In this document: positions 18,801 through 28,079 of the stretch, in pieces
How the letters are laid out: every line of letters starts with the position of its first letter
Numbering within the stretch: position 1 is the stretch's first letter
Assembly (NCBI GenBank): GCA_000333855.2
Contig: CM007335.1
Coordinates: forward strand, 466,783-495,061
Direction: 5' to 3'
DNA from: Endotrypanum monterogeii
Lineage: Eukaryota; Euglenozoa; Kinetoplastea; Trypanosomatida; Trypanosomatidae
Length of the DNA: 28,279 nucleotides
Translations under genes and position numbers: made by a program
Notes under the pieces: model-generated
The model's input: the letters and a program-made list of their open reading frames with translations, nothing else
What the model was told of the DNA's origin: nothing
Database searches by the model: none

Positions 18801-19542
18801 AGTCGCTGAAGGACGCGAAGGCGAAGGGAACGTTATTGAGGCGCACCTCGACTTTCGAAAACATTGCCGCCAAGTCCATAATGCGCTTGTGCAGCACACG
18901 CCTCATGTCGGGAGAGATGGACCCGCTGGAGGAGCCGAAGATCGTGTAATCAGGCATGAATTTCACACGAGTCAAATTTTTTTCCTTTGGATCGACACGG
19001 GACAAGCGCGGTGCTGTCGCCATCCGCATGTGGTCCGTCCAGCTCATGTGGAACTCGCGCCCATCAGTCCGACAGACGACAGAGAATTTCGTGGAAAGAA
19101 TATTCGTCAGCTTGGCGCCGTAGCCATGCCGACCCGCTGTCGTTGAGGTAGAATCGTTGTTGTAGTTGGAACTCGTCAGGAGGTGACCGAACACCATCTC
19201 GGGAATGTACATCTTGTGTTCTCTGCTGCGCACAATGGGAAGACCTGCTCCATCGTTTTCAATGGTGATCTCGCCCGAGTCGGAGATGTTGATGCTGATG
19301 TAGGTCTGCCGCGCAGATCCCCTGCTGTTACTGATGTTATCCGCAGCGTTGAGCAATATTTCATCAACAATCTTCAAAAGTCCCTGGTTCACCCGCACCG
19401 CCTCCCAGACCATCTTGCCTTTTTCGGGGTTGAAGACATACATGGATGTGGGCTGTGTCTCAATGCTCCCAACATACATCTCCGGTCGAAGGAGAACATG
19501 GTCGATCGGCGTGAGCTTCTTGTATTTGGAAGCGTCTGTCAT
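15823..19542 (-). CDS. TOP2: DNA topoisomerase II, kinetoplast/mitochondrial type
   Basis: A complete 1239-residue ATP-dependent type IIA topoisomerase. It passes one duplex through another and, in trypanosomatids, decatenates kinetoplast DNA. ATPase domain: EILLNAADN (61-69) binds Mg-ATP, then GRHGYGAKLTN (137-147). TOPRIM: IITEGDSAKALAL (437-449), PLRGKLLNV (464-472) and DQDADG (517-522) supply the metal-binding acidic residues. The breakage-reunion domain carries AAPRYIF with the DNA-linking tyrosine at residue 775. The length equals the 1239 residues I recall for the Crithidia kinetoplast enzyme and is well short of the larger nuclear paralogues, hence the kinetoplast call. The C-terminal tail (about 1150-1239) is basic and Ser-rich, ending KLARWLPKLPQLLF. 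No classical mitochondrial presequence is visible. The start at 19542 (MTDASKYKKL) begins the conserved block; upstream in-frame codons encode a CA-repeat leader. Confidence 0.97.
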   Translation of the reverse strand: MTDASKYKKLTPIDHVLLRPEMYVGSIETQPTSMYVFNPEKGKMVWEAVRVNQGLLKIVDEILLNAADNISNSRGSARQTYISINISDSGEITIENDGAGLPIVRSREHKMYIPEMVFGHLLTSSNYNNDSTSTTAGRHGYGAKLTNILSTKFSVVCRTDGREFHMSWTDHMRMATAPRLSRVDPKEKNLTRVKFMPDYTIFGSSSGSISPDMRRVLHKRIMDLAAMFSKVEVRLNNVPFAFASFSDYARLYSLPGPDGAMPPEAFVHTSANGSIAYVPQLTQSPKRIVGVVNGVVTYNGGTHCNAAIDILDSSLDSLSKNFKREGKIVDTNRVQRHFTVLVFLIQTQPKFDSQSKARLVSSVTMPRVPRNTLEKYLETMPFLEAHVNSLNDQLANELNKEIGAGRRLSSKSLISSITKLVDATSSRPDGRNVRTLIITEGDSAKALALNSLTSEQKKFCGVFPLRGKLLNVRNKNLKRLKACKELQDLFLALGLEIGKEYRTPAELRYQRLLIMTDQDADGSHIKGLVINAFESLWPTLLQNNPGYISLFSTPIVKIKVNGRAKEVVAFHSFRDFHRWQRVNPNARYTAKYYKGLGTSTTAEGKEYFSDMEKNVMQLVVDPKDHRLLDSVFDTAEVEWRKEWMTKANAFQGEIDIDRSKKTLSIPEFVHKEMVHFALVGNARAIPHCVDGLKPSQRKILWALLRRHNTEAAKVAQLSGYISEVSAFHHGEASLQETIVKMAQNFTGGNNINLLVPEGQFGSRQQLGNDHAAPRYIFTKLSRFARLLFPEEDDPLLDSMDEEGTPVEPHHYVPILPMLLCNGAVGIGFGFATTIPPFHPLDVSTAVRSMINGASAKQVVRDLVPWAVGFQGTVRRGPDNEFIAVGKYTAHPNGRFHISEVPWMTSIEAFRMHVSSLASSDVVQRIADYSGANHIDIDLIVRDGALTTWAECETDLGLAQRIYINGTVFSPTGTLSPIDSNLAPVLQWHYDRRLDLYKRRRTRKIGLMEMDLARLQSTRKFVEHFRQGQIDFLHATDDTLVKTCVKLGLVRVDEGFDYILKKPITFFTRTSTEKLQQDIAKTQAQIDELKRTTPVKMWLTDLDKFDKTFQEYERVLINSIQKEQRSSSITGGVELPALRQPQLRLEASANGTSTYRVHACQHETPPPSRRRPTDSFGGTSSSEHASRGVGKRLVGSRAASKNKKVAARKRRVHMSLGMQVAQFAGQKLARWLPKLPQLLF

Positions 19543-19592
19543 CTTCAACACAATGACTAGTGTGCTTGTGTGTGTGTGTGTGTGTGCGCGCG

Positions 19593-19594
19593 CT
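19593..19594 (-). promoter_or_regulatory. Candidate spliced-leader acceptor of topoisomerase II
   Basis: The minus strand has a pyrimidine-rich tract from about 19640 to 19595 (T8, CTCC, C7, T4) ending in TTTTAG with the AG at 19594-19593. The leader would be 50 nt, contain the (CA)n run at about 19568-19587 and have no upstream ATG. Confidence 0.55.
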
Positions 19595-20632
19595 AAAAGG
19601 GGGGACGGGCCGGTGAGGCGAATGGAGAAAAAAAACAATAGGTGAGCGACTGCCTTGAATTATATTGAATAATAATAAAAAAAGGTGTGTGAGTGGGCGT
19701 GTTCGAGGCCCTTCTGAATGTTTCCTGGGAGGAGAGTACACGCAGTTCACACACACACACACACACACAGTGTACGTTCCTAACGGCCAGTATATGGAAT
19801 GAAGACTTCTATGTTGAGGCGAATTAATAGTGCGCGCCTCTCTCCTTTTTTTTCTCTATGTCAATGTGCACAATTGCCTGCTTCCGTCTGTGCCTCTGTG
19901 TGTGAGGGGGGGGGGGCAGAAAATTTGTCTGGAAGCGTCTATGAAACGCTTTATAATATTTGTGATTGCTTCTATGGATAGAAACACGCGTACACACTAA
20001 GAAAAATGTAGCTGTGTAGGTGTGTGTATTTTATGTTTACGTTTGTTTCCAACACACACACACACTTTGCTGTTGCGCAGTTCTTTTTATTTGGGGGAGG
20101 GAGGGGGAGACGTCTGTCCTCAAACTCCTCCTACTCGTCGACTGGCGCGTGCGTCGGATTATGTATATTGATATTTGTTTGTATAGAAGTATACAGTATA
20201 TAGAGAAACAGTTATTATATGTGTGATCACCATGAAAAAAAATTCAGTACAAAGGAAAAGCAAAAGGAGGACGTGTGTGTGTATGGGAGGCAGGAGCCGG
20301 CAGAAGGCAATCTCAGCCACGTGGAAGTCCGTGCATACAGATGCACATGAGGGACACACCGAGTTGGATGAGGAGGCGCGCAAAGACCTGGTGAGGCGCG
20401 ACCATAGTAGCTCTGCCAGTAAGTGTATCCAAGTTGGACGTGTGTCGGGGAGGGGAGGGGCGAACAAGACTCAGACCCATCACATGTGGTATTCCCCCAC
20501 ACCACTGCCCCCGACATAGCCCTCTCTTAGTGATGTGCGTCTGCGCTTGCCTGCCTGCCCCTTTCTTTTTTCTTTCGCCGCAATGCAGCAAGGCTTCATT
20601 TCGGCGGAGCAAAATGTTGGGGTGAAGTCTAA

Positions 20633-20633
20633 T

Positions 20634-20665
<32 letters not shown>
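20633..20665. repeat. Compound (AC)n(TA)n microsatellite
   Basis: Sixteen bases of AC directly followed by seventeen of TA, in the 3' UTR side of the USP7-like gene. Confidence 0.9.
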
Positions 20666-21172
20666 GGGGAGCACCTGCAGGGAGAATAAGAGGAGCAGAT
20701 CAGCGTAGTTTGGCGCGATTGAGAGCACCCCTCGTCTTATAGTAAGCGTACTTCTCCGCGCGCGCATAGATGTATCATATACAATGAGTGGGGGAGGGGG
20801 GGAGTTGGCGTGTAGCACATATGAAAGCACACACACACATACACGCACGTCAGCATGAAACAACCGCAACGATAGCATGAGTGACGACAGCGCACATAAT
20901 CGAGCAGAAAAAGAAACGAGATGACCAATATTTCTCCCTCCCTCCCTCCCTCCCTTGCCACCCGCAACCTGCCATCTCCAGCCTACAATGAAGCGACCAT
21001 CCTCTTCGGCATCCCCATAGAAGACGAATCGCGATGATGAGGGGAGCCGCAACAAGGAGCAATGACTATACCCCCGCCGCTATGATACGCTAAACGGGAA
21101 GCATGATATCAAAAAAAAAAAATCATACTAAATCAGTGCACAAACACTCAAGCGCATAGCATACACACACAC

Positions 21173-21214
21173 ACACACACACACATACACACACAATATA
21201 TATATATATATATA
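21173..21214. repeat. Compound (AC)n(TA)n microsatellite
   Basis: An AC run of about 23 bp (one ATAC slip) directly followed by 18 bp of TA. It has the same AC-then-TA order as 20633-20665, 550 bp away. Confidence 0.9.
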
Positions 21215-22035
21215 CAACGAAATGAGGAGAGCAACAACATCAAGATGAAGAGCCCCGAAACATGATTTTTTTTGGTTTAAAGCACAGCGGGATATCGCGC
21301 CAAACGGAATGGCAGTGTGGAGCAGAGAGGGGAGGGAAAGGGGGGTGGGGCCAGGGGTGTCTAACCGGGTCCGTATATGAGTATCAACAAAAGTGCGACC
21401 GTATCACGCCCATGGACACATGCAACCACGCATGCAGAATAATAAAAAAAGAAATAGCAGCTGTAATCACACCATATAAAAAAAAAAAATGACAACAGGG
21501 AATTGAGTAGATCAAGTTTGTATACGAACCACAACCGAGAGATGTTCTGCAGGTGTGAGCAAATAATGAAAATGAAGGACGAGTGGGAAAGGGGAGGGGA
21601 GCAAGACGGTGTCACAGGCTCACGTCTGGTGGAGAGAGGCCTCAGATGTACATCCACCGATATGAGGGGCCAGCGTCATGATGGAACGATGGGATGAATG
21701 AGAGGGATGTGGGAAGGGATAGAGGGGACAAGGCGAAGGGGGTATTGTCAACGGATTTTGCCCCACTTGCCATCCCGTAGAGCCAGCGCGCCTTCGTCCC
21801 TCCCTTTTGTTTTTTCTTTCCCGGTGTTGGATGTATTCATCACTAACAGGAGTTCATGCGTTATCCTTTGTGCGTCCTCCCTCCTCTCGTCCTCACTCCT
21901 GTGAAACGATGTGCTCCACGACAATGCATCGCCTGCATCCATTCCATGAAGAGCAGACACACCATAAAATCGGTCGCCCAGGGAACAAGAGCGCCTTCGC
22001 GGCGTGTTTCTCCCGCCCCCCCCCGTCCCCCCAAG

Positions 22036-22060
22036 ACACACACACACACACACACACACA
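22036..22060. repeat. (CA)n microsatellite
   Basis: An uninterrupted CA run of 25 bp about 80 bp beyond the stop codon of the USP7-like gene, in its 3' UTR. Confidence 0.95.
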
Positions 22061-22140
22061 TGCACACATGTCTCTCTCCCCCCCTCTGCATAGGCGGACA
22101 ATGCGCCATAAGTGTGGGAGAAAAGGAGTGGAAGAGACTA

Positions 22141-25100
22141 CTACTTGTTCGAGATCTTGAGTTGTGGGCTATGCTGGGCGATGTAACGAGACCCCGGCCT
22201 CTCGCGCGGCTTGGCGTGGTTCAGCATGAGGCTCGGAATGTACGGCGACATATTCTTGGTGTAGAGCCAAAATCCATGTAGGCTTTCATCCCAATTCTCG
22301 AAGCGGTATACCTCCCCCGCCATCATCATCACTCCATACCCTTTGTTGATGTTGAGTGCCTCCTTGGGTAGATGAGTAGTTCGAAGCATCATCTCAAGTG
22401 CCTCCCGCACCGTAGTGGTGCGGTCTGTCGTGATGAGGAATGGTTGCCCAAACGCACCGCCATGATGGCCCATCAACGCGCCGCGGTCGGGCAAGGTGTA
22501 GTACATGTGACAGCACGCGATGCGCTTCTCTGTGCCTTGAAGAGGGACTGCCGCTTGAACGTCTACCTCAAACCTTCGCAGCGCCAACGCCTCCAGCGCG
22601 GTCTCCTCGGCACCCGTCTTGAGGAGAGAGACCTCGTGAATTGCTGCGATGACGTGTTTAGACTGGTCCACAAAGCTGAGTGTGAAATGTGATGACTCGA
22701 GCGTCTCCTGGACGGTGCCCCACACGTCTGCCTCCCGCTGCCACGCAGGCACAGACTGGCATATAAGCCTTACGAGGCTCTGACTAGTGATGCCGGCAAA
22801 GTTAACGCTGTAGCTTTCGCGGTGAAGCGCGTGACCCACCTGGTCCCGCAGCGTGGCGGTGACTACATCAAGGCTGTGCCGCTCACTGCGCGCTTCAGCC
22901 AGTCGTTCATAATAGAGCACAGTGGTGGGGTTGTACGAATTGAGGTAGAGTAAGTCAGCCAGGGTGAGTCGGCTGCTGTGCGTTGCAGGTGACACCTCTG
23001 GAACTGCTTCGCCGCTGACGCTGCTTTGGTAGAGCTGCAAGCAACTCGGCTCACAGTCAACGACAGAGCCGATAGCGGCACACACCGCTTCGTAGTTCCA
23101 ACTGCAAAGCATGCGATGCGAATGCTCCTTGGGCAACGTCACCACCGCTACCTCGTGTAGCACAGAGAGCTGCACAGCCTCGTATGGGTTCAGCGCGGCG
23201 GCAATTCGGATCGCATCGGCTTCCTTCATGGCGTTCGCCCGAGCAGTCACCCTGCCGACTGCTGTCTCCTCGATGGATGTCGAGATGGACCCCGAGCTGC
23301 TGGCGATCCCACCCGTTGCAGACGTATTGGATGCAGCGGTGCCGGCGTCAGCGCCGTCGACGACGACCGGAATCGCCGTTTTCACATTCACCGTCACGGA
23401 GTCGGCGCCTGTGACGGGCGCTGTCGGGCCAACCTCCTGTGGTGTACCCGTGGTGGCGGCACCGGCGCCCCCGCCCTCCGACGGTGCGCTGGGTGCAGCT
23501 GAGCTCGGCGGGAGATGTTTTGTGGTGACAGTCGAAGAAGTACTAGTTGGCAGCGTCTCCTCCGAGGCTGCAGCTGCGGCAGCTGCGGCCACGGCACTGC
23601 GTTGCCGCTCTAGAGTTGTCTGCCGGTAGGCTTCGTCGTTCGCTCGGTGGCTGCGCTCTATCTCAATGATGTGCACGTCAAGGCTGTTGCGGATGTCCCT
23701 GTAGTAGGTGATGGTGGACAGGTGACGATGAGAGGCCGGAATGGAGCGCAGCTGCGCCACCATCACATAACCCGATCTGAAATCCGCCAGGTCAAGGTAT
23801 TCATTGACCTCCGTGGGTGTATGGTCGCTGCGCTCGAGGAAGAAGCGGAACATGGACGGCGGTGGTGGTGGTGCCGCCTGCAGTGAGGACGACTGTGGTT
23901 TGGGTGTAGGGGAGTTCAACGAAGGCTGCGGTGATTCCTCCGAGAGGCGGAGAAAGTGGAGGAATACAGCCCCGCAGCAGTACACCTTGGCCGACTTGTC
24001 GAGAAGTCGACTGCCCACGTACTGGACTGTGTTGGTGATGTAGTCATAATACTTGAAGAAAATGAGAGCGCGGTCGTACCCGACGGCGGGCAGTACAGGC
24101 AACCCGGGCGTCAAAGCCGTGGGGGAGGGCTGCAGAAGGGGGTGGCCAAGTGGTAGCTCAAGGTGTAAGCTGCGCAGGGCCAGTGTCCGCTTGTTCGGAA
24201 GACTGCAGGTGAGCTTCACCGACACTGTCCGCAAGAGCTCGTTGAGAGGCAGAACAGCAGTATTGCCGGTCTCCATGATGGGCACCACCGTGCTAGGAAG
24301 CGTTTCAGTGTCAGTGGTGACACTGTACTGAACTACGGCAGAGTAGTCGGAGTGCTCGAGGGTGAGGTGTAACGCCTTCGCCTCCGTCGGTCGTGACAGC
24401 TCCACCGTGTAGAAGCGACAGGTGATATCCTGCTGAACGCTGCGGATGAGACCCTCTTCCTGCGTCACGCCACGTAATCGTGGCAAAGGCACCTTCGCCT
24501 GATCCACGTAGAGGCACATCGCCAGCGCAACCCCATTTTCCTCCGCACTCAGAAAATCCCTCACGAGCCCCGGTGACTGCTGCTGCGGTCCGCGGCACGC
24601 GAGCCCCGTGCTTTCCCGGTGCGTCGGAATAGCGATGGACGGCCGAAATACCGAAGCATCACTGCAGCGCCAGAGACGACAGTTGGTAGCCGTCACACCC
24701 AACAGCGCCATTTCCGGCTGCGCTGCTAGGGTCTCGTAGAGAGACGCTACTGTATCGGACTTACGCACGGTTATCACACAGTCAGCGAACCGACGCCACT
24801 GCTGAGCATCGCGGGAGAAAAGCTCCGTGCTGCACGCCGACTCACAGTACTTCCTCAGGGCCACGTCCGTGACACAGAACATGGTAGCCGACATCCGCGC
24901 CTCCTCGGCCTCACGCAATTGCCGCTCCTCTTCCTGGATGACTCGTCGCATCGCCTCCTTGACCCGGTCGGATACGATGTCTGTTGGAGATGGCGCTAGA
25001 ATCGCGGCCGCGTCGGCACGGCGCACGTACGAGAGGATGTACGCGTTGGCACCCCCCATTAAGGATACATCACGGCGAAAATTTTCTGTCGTGGTGCTGA

Positions 25101-26424
25101 CGCGGCCGTAGTTGGCGCGCACCGCCATGTCCTCCGGCACCTCACGTACATTCTCGTCGTCGTACTCAAGCCAGCGGCAGAAGCGCTGCTCCGTCTGATC
25201 CCACTCCCGGATGTAGCAGTAGTAGTGACCGCTGCGCGCTGTGCCACGATGCACAATCACACCTTGCAGTTCGTATATAGCAGGGGAGTCGTTACTGAAG
25301 GGAACGACAGCCGACCCTATAGTGCTTTTGCCCTCCAAGCCATCACAACGTTCCTCTGCGGCATCTGGGTTCTCTAGTGCTCGGAGGTCGAGCACGACGG
25401 GGAACTCGAGCGGCGCGTTGACCTTGCGCATTTCCAGCGTCGGTGATGTCAAATCTATAGCAAAGCGCTTCAGGTGAAACCACGTGACGGGGGGGAAGCG
25501 CGTGTAGCTGTAACCCTTCTCGGCATCCATGTACACAGCCGGCATTCCCTCCCGCTCAACCCGATACCTGTTATCCCCCACGAGCTGGTCGCGGGCCGTC
25601 AGGGATGTTAGACTGTCCAGCAAGGTGCTATGCTGACCAAGTGGAATGTGCACATCATAGTAGGTGTCTGCGCGACGCGAGACATACGACTTGTCAAGAG
25701 TTTCTACAAACTGCTCCCCACGCCCCTCAAACAGTTGATTGATTGCACCCTCAGTCACCGTGCCCTTCATCCGCTCCTCCAAGTTATCCCGCAGCAACGT
25801 CGCCATCTCTTGGATGTCATGCTGAGCGTAAAGCTCCTTCCGCCCCCACCCGAAGGCGTTCGTCAGCACTGTGGTGCGCGCCGGCGTGGTGCTCTCCTGC
25901 ATTTGAAAAAATATCTCCTGCAGCGCCTTGTACACTTTCGGTCCCTCGTCGCCCTCAACAGGAATTTGGTACACCGCCGTACGGAAATAGCTGATATGAA
26001 AAAGAAGCTGAAGCAACGAGTTTAGGTAACAGGTGCAGCCTTCGTTAATGAGACCCACTGCCGTCGGCACCTTCTCGGCCCTCTCTCCCTTCTTGCACGC
26101 ACCAACAGGTAACTGACCAGAGGTGGTGGCGCCACCGTCACTGCCACCTCCTTCAGCCCGCACTGCATCACCTACATGTTTGCCCAAAGCACGCGTATCC
26201 ACAGGCGCGTAGGCCTCGTGGCCTACCGCAGTGTCGTCACTGCTGCCACTGGAGGTAGTAGCCAGGCGACCGCCGCACTGCACGCTGACATCCCCAGCAC
26301 ACTCCTCGCAGGTCAGTAACGAGCAGAGCGAAGACCCTTTGCACGTTTCTATCGACCTATTCTGTTCGGTGTCACTCGACGAGCGGTCCTCCTCGTACAA
26401 CCCATCTGCATGCATGGACTCCAT
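22141..26424 (-). CDS. USP7-like ubiquitin carboxyl-terminal hydrolase (peptidase family C19)
   Basis: A 1427-residue deubiquitinase that removes ubiquitin from proteins. The catalytic domain (about 118-470) starts GLINEGCTCYLNSLLQLLF with the active Cys at 132 (TCY). It continues with USP7-typical FGWGRKELYAQHDIQEM, MKGTVTEGAINQLFEG and YYDVHIPLG, then GVIVHRG and SGHYYCYIR (active His 400) and WLEYDDENV (acidic partner 422/423). Behind it lie the UBL regions of USP7: IFFKYYDYITNTVQYVG near 785, and a C-terminal block GQPFLITTD to VMMMAG. It ends SRYIAQHSPQLKISNK, like the activating tail of human USP7. The N-terminal TRAF/MATH domain of animal USP7 is absent: only about 117 acidic, Ser/Gly-rich residues precede the catalytic domain. 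An Ala/Ser/Thr-rich insert fills about 940-1055. The ATG at 26424 is the first one after a good acceptor; upstream codons reach only a TTG. Confidence 0.93.
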   Translation of the reverse strand: MESMHADGLYEEDRSSSDTEQNRSIETCKGSSLCSLLTCEECAGDVSVQCGGRLATTSSGSSDDTAVGHEAYAPVDTRALGKHVGDAVRAEGGGSDGGATTSGQLPVGACKKGERAEKVPTAVGLINEGCTCYLNSLLQLLFHISYFRTAVYQIPVEGDEGPKVYKALQEIFFQMQESTTPARTTVLTNAFGWGRKELYAQHDIQEMATLLRDNLEERMKGTVTEGAINQLFEGRGEQFVETLDKSYVSRRADTYYDVHIPLGQHSTLLDSLTSLTARDQLVGDNRYRVEREGMPAVYMDAEKGYSYTRFPPVTWFHLKRFAIDLTSPTLEMRKVNAPLEFPVVLDLRALENPDAAEERCDGLEGKSTIGSAVVPFSNDSPAIYELQGVIVHRGTARSGHYYCYIREWDQTEQRFCRWLEYDDENVREVPEDMAVRANYGRVSTTTENFRRDVSLMGGANAYILSYVRRADAAAILAPSPTDIVSDRVKEAMRRVIQEEERQLREAEEARMSATMFCVTDVALRKYCESACSTELFSRDAQQWRRFADCVITVRKSDTVASLYETLAAQPEMALLGVTATNCRLWRCSDASVFRPSIAIPTHRESTGLACRGPQQQSPGLVRDFLSAEENGVALAMCLYVDQAKVPLPRLRGVTQEEGLIRSVQQDITCRFYTVELSRPTEAKALHLTLEHSDYSAVVQYSVTTDTETLPSTVVPIMETGNTAVLPLNELLRTVSVKLTCSLPNKRTLALRSLHLELPLGHPLLQPSPTALTPGLPVLPAVGYDRALIFFKYYDYITNTVQYVGSRLLDKSAKVYCCGAVFLHFLRLSEESPQPSLNSPTPKPQSSSLQAAPPPPPSMFRFFLERSDHTPTEVNEYLDLADFRSGYVMVAQLRSIPASHRHLSTITYYRDIRNSLDVHIIEIERSHRANDEAYRQTTLERQRSAVAAAAAAAASEETLPTSTSSTVTTKHLPPSSAAPSAPSEGGGAGAATTGTPQEVGPTAPVTGADSVTVNVKTAIPVVVDGADAGTAASNTSATGGIASSSGSISTSIEETAVGRVTARANAMKEADAIRIAAALNPYEAVQLSVLHEVAVVTLPKEHSHRMLCSWNYEAVCAAIGSVVDCEPSCLQLYQSSVSGEAVPEVSPATHSSRLTLADLLYLNSYNPTTVLYYERLAEARSERHSLDVVTATLRDQVGHALHRESYSVNFAGITSQSLVRLICQSVPAWQREADVWGTVQETLESSHFTLSFVDQSKHVIAAIHEVSLLKTGAEETALEALALRRFEVDVQAAVPLQGTEKRIACCHMYYTLPDRGALMGHHGGAFGQPFLITTDRTTTVREALEMMLRTTHLPKEALNINKGYGVMMMAGEVYRFENWDESLHGFWLYTKNMSPYIPSLMLNHAKPRERPGSRYIAQHSPQLKISNK

Positions 26425-26606
26425 CAAGCAGCCAAATAAAGGAAAGGAGAAGGTTGGGAGGTGGTGGAAAGCAGGGCAGATCGAGCTCTCGGTGTCGAGA
26501 GCAACACCGGGAGCAACCCGAGAAAGAAAAAGCAGGGCAACTAGAATATGCACTCCACGAAGAACAGGTGGCGGAGCCCACGGAGACAGACGCAAGCAGA
26601 CGAACG

Positions 26607-26608
26607 CT
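26607..26608 (-). promoter_or_regulatory. Candidate spliced-leader acceptor of the USP7-like gene
   Basis: The minus strand has a long T/C tract at about 26650-26609 ending CGCTGCAG with the AG at 26608-26607. The 182-nt leader contains no ATG before 26424, which supports that start codon. Confidence 0.5.
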
Positions 26609-26700
26609 GCAGCGAAGGGAAAGGAGGGGAATGGCGAAGGAAAAAAAAAACCGCAAGTAGCTGTGTTTCCCCCAACGCAGACAACAACGATGGCTACAAA

Positions 26701-26730
26701 TATAATAATATAATATAATATAATAATATA

Positions 26731-26762
<32 letters not shown>

Positions 26763-26818
26763 TGTATTATACTATTATTATTATATATTATTATTATTAT
26801 TATACTATATTATAATGT
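26701..26818. repeat. A/T-only imperfect palindrome of AAT and ATT units
   Basis: The left half (26701-26760) is made of TAA/ATA units and the right half (26761-26818) of TTA/TAT units, apart from single G or C bases near 26764 and 26772 and at one point in the right arm. The halves are largely reverse complementary, so the whole can fold back on itself. Confidence 0.85.
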
Positions 26819-26917
26819 TACTAGAAGGGAAAATAGTTCTAAATATATACGAACAGTCGTATATAAATATCTGATCGCCTTGCGGGGCAAAAAATAAAGT
26901 AATACAGTCTGCACGCA

Positions 26918-26949
26918 GGAGGAGGAGGAGGAGGAGGAGGAGGAGGAGG
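26918..26949. repeat. (GGA)n trinucleotide repeat
   Basis: About ten uninterrupted GGA units on the plus strand. It is CCT on the sense strand of the transcription unit, so it could also act as a pyrimidine tract, but no start codon follows nearby. Confidence 0.95.
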
Positions 26950-27785
26950 CGGGAGAGGGAGATGAAGAGAGGTAGGGAGGGATGATGAGTGGTGCTGGAC
27001 AGCGAAGGTGCTTGTCGGTTTATAGTCTCAAAAAAAGCGCCTGGTTCTTTCTATCATGGACGTCATTGATTACCCTTTTATTCTTCCGACAAGTTAAATC
27101 AGGTGTGAAAATCGCTGATGGAGTACATAACTGACAAGGCATGTGGATCATCACGACAAGAGGGGGAACGGCAAAAGGCAGCAGCTACTCTACGTGTAGG
27201 CCGAGAGAGTAAGTCTGCGTTTCGAAGAAAAAAAAAAGGTGTGTGTGTGTGTGTGTGTGGGTAAGGGGGGGGGAATCGTGCTAGCAGGAGACCTCGGGTT
27301 ACGGAAAGATCAGAGAAACTAAAGAATACCAAGTACCTGGGACCTCGCCCACTTCCCCCAGCCCCGAGACTGTCTCCATCTCCCTCCCCTCACTTTCTTT
27401 TTGCCAGATCTGCCCAGTTCCTGCTCCCGTTCTCGAGCAAGGGATTTTAAGAAGAATATCCTCCATCTCACCTGCAACAACTCCAGCGCAGGCACTGGAG
27501 TCTGCATGAAATGCTTCGAGTAAAAAAAGTGTAGACCAAGCGAATCAGTACATACGTGAGGTATGCGTCACCGCTGTAGTGTTAGGAGATGAGTGGTGAA
27601 CATGCGCCATCGACTGTACATAGACGGAGCGTGCCGTGGTGTTTTTTTCTGTTTTTTTTCTTTAATTCCTTTCTTGTGAACAGCAACATTGATTTCTGCG
27701 GTCGTGTGTCATGCACAACAACATATAGTGTTTCCTGTGCATGGCCAACACACATGAAAATGTGAAATATTGGTATACGTACTTA

Positions 27786-27797
27786 CATATATATTTA

Positions 27798-27830
<33 letters not shown>
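27786..27830. repeat. (TA)n microsatellite
   Basis: About 45 bp of TA with early interruptions by TTTATC, in the 3' UTR region of the right-edge gene. Confidence 0.9.
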
Positions 27831-27832
<2 letters not shown>

Positions 27833-28060
27833 CGCCTCCGTGTGCTCACTCTGTCACGTAGCATCAGCCGCTTCACCCTCGCCAACCACTCCAGCCCAGG
27901 TGCAGGCTCACTTCACGTGCGACAAACAGCAGCACGCACACGCTGGGGCAGTAACAGACTCATTCGTCTGATCACGGTCCCCGCGGAAAGCACCACCTCA
28001 CCTCCGCCTTACTGACAGCCCCGCAGCCGCACTCGTTGTGCACACCATCACTCGGTACGC

Positions 28061-28079
28061 ACACACACACACACACACA
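28061..28079. repeat. (CA)n microsatellite
   Basis: Nineteen bases of AC/CA units starting about 35 bp downstream of the stop codon of the right-edge gene. Confidence 0.9.

Larger units (their letters stand above)
19543..22140. other. Long intergenic spacer between the USP7-like gene and topoisomerase II
   Basis: This is the longest spacer at 2.6 kb. It contains (GT)n at 19568-19587, (AC)n at 19748-19769, a G-run near 19906-19916, a compound (AC)n(TA)n at 20633-20665, CCCT-type units at 20937-20955, a compound (AC)n(TA)n at 21173-21214, A-runs near 21111-21122 and 21479-21489, and (CA)n at 22036-22060. Between 20230 and 20540 the sequence is more complex and GC-richer but has no recognisable frame. 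Longer frames cross the repeats and encode runs of His/Thr, Val/Cys or Ile/Tyr, so I call none. Confidence 0.6.

Noticed and set aside
19543..19638. 32-residue N-terminal extension of topoisomerase II as a mitochondrial leader
   Set aside because: It is encoded by the pyrimidine tract and the CA repeat and lies across the predicted acceptor. The conserved family start is at 19542.
20480..21055. Minus-strand open frame of 191 codons in the long spacer
   Set aside because: It consists of Val/Cys and Ile/Tyr runs from dinucleotide repeats and Gly/Arg runs from purine repeats, with no domain.
26425..26595. Extension of the USP7-like frame with a signal-peptide-like N-terminus
   Set aside because: The extension can start only at TTG (26595-26593), and the acceptor at 26608 gives 26424 as the first ATG. 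The hydrophobic look comes from the pyrimidine-rich leader.
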